Source: Planctomycetota bacterium
GTDB lineage: Bacteria > Planctomycetota > UBA1135 > UBA2386
DNA: 13,779 bases
Direction: 5' to 3'
Assembly (NCBI GenBank): GCA_947455805.1
Contig: CANGSN010000032.1
Location: 1 to 13,779 of the forward strand
Below the pieces are notes generated by a model. That model saw only the letters and a list, made by a program, of their open reading frames with translations, was not told the origin of the DNA and searched no databases. Numbering within the stretch: position 1 is the first letter of the stretch; each line of letters opens with the position of its first letter. Shown one piece after another: positions 1 through 5,953 of this stretch. The position numbers and the translations under genes are program-made.

Positions 1-699
1 GGTCGCCAGCAGTTGCCGCGTCTCCGGGTGCAGCGCCCCGGTCGCCAGCAGCGCCTCGGCCAACGGCCGCCCTTCGCGCAGCACGCGGTCGGCCCCGGTC
101 AAGCGCACGCGCACCGACACCACGGCGACGCTGGCGAGCGCCGCTTCGTGTGCGGCCAGCAGCGGCACGCCAGCACCGTAGAGCGCGTGCAAGGTCTCGA
201 GGTAGGGCAGCTCGCCGGCGTCGCGCAGCGTCGGGCCGATCCACGGCAGGCGGTCGACCCACTCGGCCCCGCGCTGCACGCCGCGGAACACCAGCCAGCA
301 ACCGGCGCCGAGGGCGCCGATCAGGGCGAGCACGGCGAACAGGAACCCGTTGCCCATCGTCGCCGTCGAGATCGTCGCCAGCAGCAGCACCATGCCGAGC
401 AGCAGCAGCGGGTAGCGCAGGCCGCTCCACAGAGTGCGCAGGAACTCGGCGCGCTGGCGCCGCTGCTCGGCGCGGCTGCGCAAGGCTGCCGCCGCGGTGC
501 CGGCGCGCCACGCGTGCAGCAGCACGGTGTCCTCGGTCGGCGTCAGGCGCACGCGCCGTTGCCGCAGGATGCCGTGCACGACGCGTTCGCCGGCTGCGGC
601 ATCGCCGCCGAGCGCTGCGATCGGCAGGCCCGCCTCGAGCGCCGACGCCAGATCGTCGAACTGCAGGGCCGCCGCTTCGTGCGCACCGATCGCCAGCAT
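1..699 (-). CDS. Type II secretion/type IV pilus inner-membrane F protein (GspF/PilC-like), 3' end outside window
   Basis: Integral inner-membrane platform protein of a type II secretion or type IV pilus assembly machine. The 233 visible residues hold one T2SSF domain and the start of a second. The first spans about residues 14-105, with the amphipathic stretch LEAGLPIAAL (21-30), 'LHAWRAGTAAAALRSRAEQ' (61-79) and the usual RYPLLLLG entry into a membrane segment. Two hydrophobic segments follow (about 96-113 and 119-138). The second domain begins 'LPWIGPTLRDAGELPYLETLHALYGAGVPLL' in outline (151-181), where the family has P..G......E..R....L...L.AGVPL. The family is usually about 400 residues, so roughly a third lies off the left edge. 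The start is uncertain: ATG at 699 was chosen, but an in-frame ATG at 744 would add 15 residues, and neither has a clear Shine-Dalgarno site. No partner (GspE, pilin) is visible here. Confidence 0.8.
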   Translation of the reverse strand, partial: MLAIGAHEAAALQFDDLASALEAGLPIAALGGDAAAGERVVHGILRQRRVRLTPTEDTVLLHAWRAGTAAAALRSRAEQRRQRAEFLRTLWSGLRYPLLLLGMVLLLATISTATMGNGFLFAVLALIGALGAGCWLVFRGVQRGAEWVDRLPWIGPTLRDAGELPYLETLHALYGAGVPLLAAHEAALASVAVVSVRVRLTGADRVLREGRPLAEALLATGALHPETRQLLAT

Positions 700-777
700 G
701 GGAGGAGTGTGCTCGTGCCGCGGCAGGGCCGCAAGGTGGTGCATTGCGCCGGCCGCGCGCGCGGCCACGATGGTCGC

Positions 778-2088
778 ATGGCGTTCGTCCGCTCCTCGTC
801 GACGTCGGTTCTGGCCGCCCTCTTCCCGTTGGTCGCGCCGCTGCTGGCGCAGGACGCCGCGTGGTGGAACAAGCACAAGGAATCGCTCGGCGCGCTCTAC
901 CGCCACCTGCACGCGCATCCCGAGCTGTCGTTCCAGGAGACGGCGACGGCGGCGCGCATGGCCGAAGAACTGCGGACGCTCGGGCTCGAGGTCACCACCG
1001 AGGTCGGCGGCACCGGCATAGTCGCCGTGCTGCGCCGCGGCGAGGGGCCGGTCGGGCTGCTGCGCGCCGACATGGACGCGCTGCCGGTCGCCGAGGACAC
1101 CGGACTGCCGTACCAGTCGGCGGTGCGCGCCCAGAGTGCCGACGGCCGCGCGATCGGCACCATGCACGCCTGCGGCCACGACCTGCACATGACCTGCCTG
1201 GTCGGCGCCGCGCGCTGGTTCGCGCAGCATCCCGACGCGTTCGCCGGCACGTTGGTGTTCCAGCTGCAGCCGGCGGAGGAACGCGCCGGCGGCATGAAGG
1301 CGATGCTCGCCGACGGCCTGCTGACGCGCTTCCCGCGGCCTTCGTGGGCGCTGGCGCTGCACACCGCGACCGACCTCGAACACGACCGCGTCGGCGTCTG
1401 CAGCGGTTTCGCGATGGCGAACGTCGACAGCTGCGACATCACCGTCTACGGCAAGAGCGGCCACGGCGCGTCGCCGCACAAGACCGTCGATCCGATCGTG
1501 CAGGCAGCACAGCTGGTGCTCGACCTGCAGACCATCGTGTCGCGCGAGATCGATCCGCTGGAAGCGTGCGTGATCACCGTCGGCGCCATCCAGGGCGGCA
1601 ACAAGCACAACATCGTGCCCGGCGAGTGCCACCTGCAGGCGACCGTGCGCAGCTACGCGCCCGACGTGCGCGATCGCATGCTGGCGGCGATCGAACGCAA
1701 GGCGAAGGCGGTGGCGCTGTCGTACGGGGCGCCGCCGCCGAAGGTCGTGTTCAGCGAACACACGCCGTCGCTGCACAACCACGCGGCGTTGACCGCGGCG
1801 GTGCGTGCGGGCTTCGTCGCGACGTTCGGCGCGGCCGCGGTCGTCGATCGCAAGCCGGAGATGATCGCCGAGGACTTCGGTCGGCTGTACGGCGAGAACG
1901 TGCCGCTGTGCATGTTCCGGCTCGGCACGATCGCGCCCGATCGTCTGGCGAAGATGGTCGCCGCCGGCGACGTGCCGGCGCTGCACAGTGCGCGCTACTA
2001 CCCGGACTACGAGGTCGCGACCTGGACGGGAGTGCGCGCGTTGGTTGCCGCGGTGCAGGCGGCGAGGGCGGCGAAGCTCGGCAAGTGA
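778..2088 (+). CDS. Exported M20 family (M20D-like) amidohydrolase/N-acyl-amino-acid deacylase
   Basis: Di-metal hydrolase that cleaves an N-acyl amino acid amide bond (hippurate hydrolase, N-acetyl-amino-acid deacetylase and IAA-amino-acid hydrolase group). The exact substrate cannot be read from sequence. The 436 residues start with a signal peptide, likely cut after Ala24 (APLLA/QD), so the enzyme acts outside the cytoplasm. Visible active-site elements are D98 in LRADMDALP, the metal/thiol motif HACGHD (130-135, with C132 and H134), the Glu pair E167-E168 in QPAEE, H195 in ALHT, the dimerisation-domain motif GKSGHGASPHKTVDP, 'GGNKHNIVPG', IAEDF (363-367) and a late His in PALHSARYYPDYE (H403). 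All expected residues are present. The reading frame stays open upstream to base 13, but that stretch is antisense to the GspF-like gene and the signal peptide fixes the start at 778. No strong ribosome site is seen. Confidence 0.9.
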   Translation: MAFVRSSSTSVLAALFPLVAPLLAQDAAWWNKHKESLGALYRHLHAHPELSFQETATAARMAEELRTLGLEVTTEVGGTGIVAVLRRGEGPVGLLRADMDALPVAEDTGLPYQSAVRAQSADGRAIGTMHACGHDLHMTCLVGAARWFAQHPDAFAGTLVFQLQPAEERAGGMKAMLADGLLTRFPRPSWALALHTATDLEHDRVGVCSGFAMANVDSCDITVYGKSGHGASPHKTVDPIVQAAQLVLDLQTIVSREIDPLEACVITVGAIQGGNKHNIVPGECHLQATVRSYAPDVRDRMLAAIERKAKAVALSYGAPPPKVVFSEHTPSLHNHAALTAAVRAGFVATFGAAAVVDRKPEMIAEDFGRLYGENVPLCMFRLGTIAPDRLAKMVAAGDVPALHSARYYPDYEVATWTGVRALVAAVQAARAAKLGK

Positions 2089-2094
2089 GCTTCG
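2072..2094 (+). terminator. Stem-loop across the stop codon of the M20 gene, possible terminator
   Basis: CGAAGCTC (2072-2079) and GAGCTTCG (2087-2094) form a perfect 8-bp stem with a 7-base loop; the TGA stop at 2086-2088 lies at the foot of the 3' arm. No T-run follows, so it is not a classical intrinsic terminator. It sits between two convergent genes whose stops are 34 bases apart, where a terminator is expected. Confidence 0.35.
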
Positions 2095-2122
2095 TGCCTG
2101 CTGCCGGCTCCAGCCGCGTGAT

Positions 2123-3490
2123 TCAAAGCCCGAGGATCGAGTGGCCGCCGTTGCTGGTCGTCAGGCCCAGAGGAGACGCCGTGGGGTCGAACGGGATCGC
2201 CTGGTTGAAGAAGCGGCCGCCGGGGATGTTCGGAATGTTGATGCTCCAGGTCGCGCTGCCGAGAACGTTGGTCAAGCCATAGAGTCCGTCGACGGCGCAC
2301 AGCAGATTGCAGCCCGGGGCCCCGATCACGCCCAGGTCGAGCGGCAGCGGTGTGCCTCCATAGTCAGTGTCACTGAAGCCGATCGCCAGGAACGCAGGCC
2401 CGGACAGCGGCAAGTTGCTCACCTGCAGTGTAAACGTGCTGCCGATGCGCGGCAGGGAACCGGCTACGGGAGTGATCGTCGGGATGCCGCGGCTGCCGAC
2501 GCAGCCGTTGCCGTACGAGTTGAAGGACGCCATCGGGCCGAGGTCGAGCTCCCACGTGTCGCCGTAGTTGCTTGAACCTCCGAAGAGGACGATGACGCCG
2601 CGGTTGCTGTCGAAGGTCATCGCGGCGTTCTCGCGCGGCGTGGGTGACAGCGGTGGACTGAGCTGCGTCAACGAACCGTTGGAGTATGTCCAGGTGTGGT
2701 ATGGCTGGTTCGCACCCAGCGTTTGGCTCGTGGGGCCATCGCCATCGAACAGCACGATTCGGTTGCGTTGCGTGTCGGTTGCCATTCCGCCTAGGAGCCC
2801 TGGAGTCACCTGTGGATAGCGGACATTCCAACCGAAGCCGCTCCATTCATAGAATCGGACGACGCTCAGATAGAGCCAGGTAGAGCCAATGAGCTGCTGC
2901 ATGAACTCGTTGCGAGCGAGTACGACGCGTTGAGCCACAGGGTCCCACGCCATCGCCTCGGGAACGCTCTGGGCAGTTGGGCCACTTACCATGGTCCGGA
3001 GTGAGACCGTGCTGCCGTTGTAGATCAGCGCTTGCTGAGTGCCTGAAAGTCGGAAGACGCTTTCTTGTCGAACTGGGTCGTAGGCCCCGACCTGAAAGTC
3101 GTTCGGCCAGGATGCGCTTCCCGCAGCTACGTTGCCCAAGGACGTCCACGCGGTCCCCGTCCACGTGTTCAGCGTGTAGGTAGTCAGGCCCATGCTGCTC
3201 GACGAGCTGATGCCTACCAACTGCTGCGTTGCTGCATGCCAGGCCATGCCTCCAAAACTCCCTGGCGCGGGTCCTCGGTTGACCCAAGAGACTCCATCCC
3301 ACGTCCAGGTCTGACCGTTGCCTTGGCTGAGGTTCTGCACGAGAACCGAATGACCCCGCACCGGGTCGAATCCCATGGAAGGGCGAGTCCAAGTAGGCCC
3401 CGGGCCGTTGCCGTTTGTGCGATCGACCCATGCCTGGGCGAAGCAACCGACCGAGAGCAGAAACGTCAGCAGCAGTCTCACGATGTTCAT
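2123..3490 (-). CDS. Secreted Kelch-like beta-propeller protein with planctomycete-type C-terminal domain
   Basis: Predicted extracellular protein of 455 residues with no recognised enzymatic activity. Residues 1-20 form a signal peptide (Arg5, then LLLTFLLSVGCFAQA). A lipobox at Cys16 (SVGC) is possible but atypical. Residues about 35-320 carry at least six Kelch-like blades with the pattern 'M.(W/F)D....R.(V)(V)LF.G': near 38-50, 81-95, 136-150, 180-193, 235-249 and 290-305. The last blade is followed by DTWELD. Residues 323-455 form a separate domain beginning YGNGCVGSRGIPTITP, with Cys330, Cys394 and Cys398. I associate this domain with many secreted planctomycete proteins, often as the C-terminal unit. 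Its function is not known to me; surface attachment or sorting is a guess. The start is set by a strong AGGAGG site. Base composition is lower in GC than the neighbours, partly because of Thr, Asn and Ser richness. It follows dcd on the same strand with a 66-base gap, so it may be separately expressed. Confidence 0.82.
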   Translation of the reverse strand: MNIVRLLLTFLLSVGCFAQAWVDRTNGNGPGPTWTRPSMGFDPVRGHSVLVQNLSQGNGQTWTWDGVSWVNRGPAPGSFGGMAWHAATQQLVGISSSSSMGLTTYTLNTWTGTAWTSLGNVAAGSASWPNDFQVGAYDPVRQESVFRLSGTQQALIYNGSTVSLRTMVSGPTAQSVPEAMAWDPVAQRVVLARNEFMQQLIGSTWLYLSVVRFYEWSGFGWNVRYPQVTPGLLGGMATDTQRNRIVLFDGDGPTSQTLGANQPYHTWTYSNGSLTQLSPPLSPTPRENAAMTFDSNRGVIVLFGGSSNYGDTWELDLGPMASFNSYGNGCVGSRGIPTITPVAGSLPRIGSTFTLQVSNLPLSGPAFLAIGFSDTDYGGTPLPLDLGVIGAPGCNLLCAVDGLYGLTNVLGSATWSINIPNIPGGRFFNQAIPFDPTASPLGLTTSNGGHSILGL

Positions 3491-3494
3491 GATT

Positions 3495-3500
3495 CCTCCT
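3495..3500 (-). promoter_or_regulatory. Strong Shine-Dalgarno site for the Kelch-like gene
   Basis: On the minus strand AGGAGG is followed by AATC and then the ATG at 3490. It is a near-perfect anti-16S match with short spacing and confirms this start. Few genes in the window have such a site. Confidence 0.75.
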
Positions 3501-3522
3501 GTCTGCGAGGAAGCATGCCCAC

Positions 3523-3555
3523 CGGTCGCCTGCCGCGAAACGGGCCTTTCGACCG
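3523..3555 (-). other. Inverted repeats between dcd and the Kelch-like gene
   Basis: CGGTCG (3523-3528) and CGACCG (3550-3555) are perfect inverted repeats. A smaller hairpin inside them, CGAAA (3536-3540) with TTTCG (3547-3551), overlaps the outer right arm, so the two folds exclude each other. They lie just downstream of the dcd stop codon. A terminator or attenuator is possible, but there is no T-tract. Confidence 0.25.
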
Positions 3556-3556
3556 A

Positions 3557-4657
3557 CTACGCGCGGAAGTGCTTGCTGAGCTTCAGCGCCTGGCCCTGGT
3601 AGTGCGAGCTCAGGCGGCGGTCGCCGTAGACGACCTCGGGCAGCTGCTGCGTGCGGAAGAACTCGAGCTTGAAGAACACCTGGCCGTCCTCGAGCAGGAA
3701 CGGCACGTCGTGCGGACGCACTTCCAGCACGGCGCGCGTGCCGCGTTCGCCGCCGAAGCCGTTGTCGAAGAAGCCGGCGTAGTTGGTGCGCAGCTCGCCG
3801 ATGCCGACGTCGTAGGCGACCATCTCCGCAGCGAGGTGCTTCGGCACGCGGATGCGCTCCTTGCTGGCGAAGATGTAGAACTCCTCGGGCTCGACGATCA
3901 GCTTGCCGCCGCGCGGTTCGAGCACGGTCTCGAAGTAGGCCTCGGCGTCGTGGGCGCCTTCCTGCTGCATGTCGACGACGCCGGTGTAGCGGCGCGCGAC
4001 GTAGCCGATCGGGCCCTGGATGTCGCGGTCCTGGCGCAGGGCGACGCCCATCATCAGGCCGTTCTCGATGCGCAGCTGCTCGAGCGGCAGCGGTTCGCCG
4101 CGGTCGTCGAACAGGAGGCCGCCGTTCTGGTGTTCCTGCCGCAGCTCGGCGTCGGTCAGGGATGCCGCGCCTTGCGAGAAGCGGATCTGGCACAGCGACA
4201 GGCCGGCCTTCACCTTGACCGGGAAGCTGCGCGGCACGATCTCCAGGTAGAGCGGACCGGTGTAGCCGGGCGGCACCGTCTCGAAGCGGCCGCAGCGGTC
4301 GGCGAGCAGGCGCGTGAACAGGTCGAGGCGGCCGGTCGACGACTTCGGGTTGGCGCGGATCAGGTGCGGCAGCGGCTCGGTGATCCGTTCGAGCAGCGGG
4401 ATGATGTAGCAGTGCCCCTTCTCGAGCACGGCGCCGTCGCTCAGGTCGAACGTGTAGAGCGTCATCTCCTCGAGCCGGTCGGCGACGCGCACGTTCTCCG
4501 GCAGGAAGCCGGAGCGAACGCGGTGGCCGCGCGCGGCGAGGCGCAGGTCCAGCGAGCTCGGCTGGATCTGCGTCGGGGCGATGGCCGGGCTGGCGGCGAG
4601 CGCGCCGCGGGCGATCAGCTGCTGGATCTGCTGGTAGACAAGGATGCCGTCGGTCAC
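3557..4657 (-). CDS. dcd: Two-domain 2'-deoxycytidine 5'-triphosphate deaminase
   Basis: Deaminates dCTP to dUTP in the cytoplasm, feeding dUTPase and thymidylate synthesis. The 366-residue product is about twice the length of E. coli Dcd (193) and matches the long form I know from alphaproteobacteria, which is a tandem of two dUTPase/Dcd folds. First half: QIQPSSLDLRL (30-40), NPKSSTGRLDLFTRL (103-117; the Dcd/dUTPase Ser-Arg motif) and GPLYLEIVPRSFPVKV, whose E139 aligns with the catalytic Glu138 of E. coli Dcd, then LCQIRF. Second half: RYTGVVDMQ, the VYDVG-like 'AYDVGIGELRTNYAGFFDNGFGG' region in outline, and AVLEVRPHDVPFLL with E312 in the equivalent position. A GTG start at 4657 is chosen because it gives the family N-terminus (TDGILVYQQIQQLI); the longer open frame upstream has no family similarity. 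There is no good Shine-Dalgarno site. It diverges from the Hcp cassette. Confidence 0.88.
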   Translation of the reverse strand: MTDGILVYQQIQQLIARGALAASPAIAPTQIQPSSLDLRLAARGHRVRSGFLPENVRVADRLEEMTLYTFDLSDGAVLEKGHCYIIPLLERITEPLPHLIRANPKSSTGRLDLFTRLLADRCGRFETVPPGYTGPLYLEIVPRSFPVKVKAGLSLCQIRFSQGAASLTDAELRQEHQNGGLLFDDRGEPLPLEQLRIENGLMMGVALRQDRDIQGPIGYVARRYTGVVDMQQEGAHDAEAYFETVLEPRGGKLIVEPEEFYIFASKERIRVPKHLAAEMVAYDVGIGELRTNYAGFFDNGFGGERGTRAVLEVRPHDVPFLLEDGQVFFKLEFFRTQQLPEVVYGDRRLSSHYQGQALKLSKHFRA

Positions 4658-4740
4658 GGGGCGAGACGGTAGCGCGGCCGTGGTGGCATTTCCGCTGCGC
4701 GGCGGGTCGGGGGCAGCGGGATTTTCCGAAGTGGCCCATT

Positions 4741-4758
4741 CGGATCCGCCCCGCGGGG
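4741..4758. promoter_or_regulatory. Adjacent palindromes in the dcd/Hcp-cassette divergent region
   Basis: CGGATCCG (4741-4748) is followed directly by CCCCGCGGGG (4749-4758); both are perfect palindromes. A looser inverted repeat, CCGAA (4726-4730) with TTCGG (4739-4743), precedes them. They lie in the 126-base gap between the divergent starts and 25 bases before the plus-strand ATG. An operator or a 5' UTR hairpin is possible. GC-rich chance palindromes cannot be excluded. I could not name promoter boxes in this gap. Confidence 0.25.
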
Positions 4759-4770
4759 TCGCTGCTCCCT

Positions 4771-4776
4771 GAGAGG
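4771..4776 (+). promoter_or_regulatory. Shine-Dalgarno site of the Tat-leader gene
   Basis: GAGAGG lies 7 bases before the ATG at 4784. It supports that start and hence the twin-arginine leader. Confidence 0.55.
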
Positions 4777-4783
4777 TATCCCG

Positions 4784-5248
4784 ATGACCGGACTGAATCG
4801 TCGTGACGTGATCCGCGTCGCCGCCGCCGGAGCGGCCTTGGCTGGCGGCGCGGTGGCGTCTTCTCGCGCCGGGGCCATGCCCCCGACGCCGCTGCAGCAG
4901 GCGCGCCGCGCGTCCCTGCAGCAGGCCGTGCTGCGCTTCGACCATGCCGGCATGCGGCGGGGCTTGTCGCCGGTGGTGGCGGCGAACGTGGCCCTGTGCC
5001 GTTCGTGGTCGCGCGAGGTGCTGCTGCAGGCGGCCGACGGGTGCAGCGGCCTGCTCAGCGTCGACGCCTTCGCCTACGCGCTGGCGTGTTCTGCGCAGGC
5101 GGCTGGTCGCCCGCTGCACGTTCGTCACTGGGGGCACGACGCGGCTGCCGAGCTCGGGCTCGGCCGCTTCGACGGGGCGCTGATGGCGCTCGATCCGCTC
5201 GACCTGGGCGAAGCCGCTGCGATCGCTGGCGAGGGAGGTGTCGCATGA
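4784..5248 (+). CDS. Small protein with twin-arginine leader, first gene of the Hcp cassette; unknown function
   Basis: I do not recognise a family for this 154-residue protein. Its N-terminus looks like a Tat signal: NRRDVIRV at 5-12, then an Ala/Gly-rich hydrophobic stretch to about 26 and a possible cleavage at SRAGA/M (28-32). The mature part is mostly predicted helical and Ala/Leu-rich. It has three cysteines (72, 87, 102), two tryptophans (75, 116) and a His cluster, HVRHWGHD (112-119), whose H112, H115 and H118 are evenly spaced three apart. The last codons overlap the start of the first Hcp-like gene by 4 bases (ATGA), so translation is probably coupled. If exported, it would work on the other side of the membrane from cytoplasmically made Hcp. 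An alternative is that the leader is a membrane anchor or a chance Arg pair. It could be an adaptor, a metal-binding factor or an immunity-type protein; none of these is shown. Confidence 0.72.
   Translation: MTGLNRRDVIRVAAAGAALAGGAVASSRAGAMPPTPLQQARRASLQQAVLRFDHAGMRRGLSPVVAANVALCRSWSREVLLQAADGCSGLLSVDAFAYALACSAQAAGRPLHVRHWGHDAAAELGLGRFDGALMALDPLDLGEAAAIAGEGGVA
5233..5238 (+). promoter_or_regulatory. Shine-Dalgarno site of the first Hcp-like gene
   Basis: GGGAGG lies 6 bases before the ATG at 5245, inside the end of the preceding gene. It fixes the start at the overlapping ATGA rather than further upstream, where the frame remains open from 4996. Confidence 0.7.
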
Positions 5249-5952
5249 CCCTCGCTGCCTTCCTGACGTTGCGCGGCGACGGCGAGCAGGTCCAAGGGTC
5301 CGCCATCCAGAAGACCCGCGAGAAGAAGATCTACGTGTGCGGCTGGCGGCACCGCGTCGACGCCGAGCGCGTGCCGGTGCCGGCTCCGGGGAGTCTGGCG
5401 GCGGCGGCGGCGGCAGCGCTCACGAGCGAGATCGGCAAGCCGACGGACAAGCGCAAGCACGGCGTGCTGACGGTGCAGAAGACGCTGGACCGGGCCACTC
5501 CGTCCCTGCGCAAGCACCAGGCGAAGGGCACCAAGTTCTCGACGTTCGAGCTGCAGTGCTGGCGCATCCCGCCGGCGGGTGGTGGCCCCAACGGCGTCAA
5601 CGAGGAGAACCACGTCACGATCACGCTCGAGGGCGCCAAGATCACCGCGATCCGGTTCGTGATGCCGAACGCCAGGTGGCCGCAGAACAGCGCCCTGCCG
5701 GAGTGGGAGGAGGTCGACTTCTCCTACAAGTCGATCAAGTTCACGTGGCATGCCCTGACCGGCGAAGGGGCGCAGGTCTTCGGCGAATCGTCGCCTGACT
5801 TGGTGGCGGATTGGACGAACCGCAGCGTCGACACCGTCGCCAGGGAGATGATGACGGCCATGGCGAGCAAGCTCGGCGAGGAGATCGGCGGTGCGTTGAA
5901 CAAGCTGTTGACCGAGAAGGGCAAGCAGCTGCTGACGCCGGAGGCGAAGTGA
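5245..5952 (+). CDS. hcp: Hcp-like type VI secretion tube protein, paralogue A
   Basis: Hcp forms hexameric rings that stack into the inner tube of type VI secretion systems and is also secreted or carries effectors. The 235 residues show the family landmarks. These are an opening beta strand (MTLAAFLTLRGDGEQVQGSA), the hallmark TLDRATPSLRKHQAKG (80-95; family 'k..DkaSP.L..a...G'), strands FELQCWRIPP and VTITLEGAKITAIRF, and EEVDFSYKSIKFTWH (155-169; family 'E.v.lsY.kI.w.y'). It is longer than the usual 160-172 residues. About 25-30 residues are inserted after strand 2 (VPVPAPGS, then a seven-Ala run from GCG codons at 5398-5415), and a helical tail of about 60 residues follows the Hcp fold (DLVADWTNRSVDTVAREMM onward). 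It overlaps the Tat-leader gene by 4 bases and ends 1 base before paralogue B. No sheath, baseplate, VgrG or ATPase gene is in view, so a role outside type VI secretion is open. Confidence 0.8.
   Translation: MTLAAFLTLRGDGEQVQGSAIQKTREKKIYVCGWRHRVDAERVPVPAPGSLAAAAAAALTSEIGKPTDKRKHGVLTVQKTLDRATPSLRKHQAKGTKFSTFELQCWRIPPAGGGPNGVNEENHVTITLEGAKITAIRFVMPNARWPQNSALPEWEEVDFSYKSIKFTWHALTGEGAQVFGESSPDLVADWTNRSVDTVAREMMTAMASKLGEEIGGALNKLLTEKGKQLLTPEAK
5940..5944 (+). promoter_or_regulatory. Shine-Dalgarno site of the second Hcp-like gene
   Basis: GGAGG lies 9 bases before the ATG at 5954, within the last codons of paralogue A. It suggests coupled but independently primed translation. Confidence 0.55.
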
Positions 5953-5953
5953 C

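Noticed and set aside
2..51. Direct repeat GTCGCCAGCAG (2-12 and 41-51)
   Set aside because: It encodes the sequence LLAT twice in the GspF-like protein and is explained by Leu/Ala codon use; no further copies form an array.
13..777. Upstream extension of the M20 reading frame by 255 codons
   Set aside because: It is antisense to the GspF-like gene, shows no family similarity, and the signal peptide starts at 778.
3065..4672. Plus-strand open frame of 535 codons
   Set aside because: It lies antisense to dcd and part of the Kelch-like gene, both supported by clear motifs; its translation is compositionally biased and unrecognisable.
2847..4739. Minus-strand open frame of 630 codons overlapping dcd and the Kelch-like gene
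   Set aside because: It is a shifted-frame shadow; the real proteins are read in the other frames and start at 4657 and 3490.
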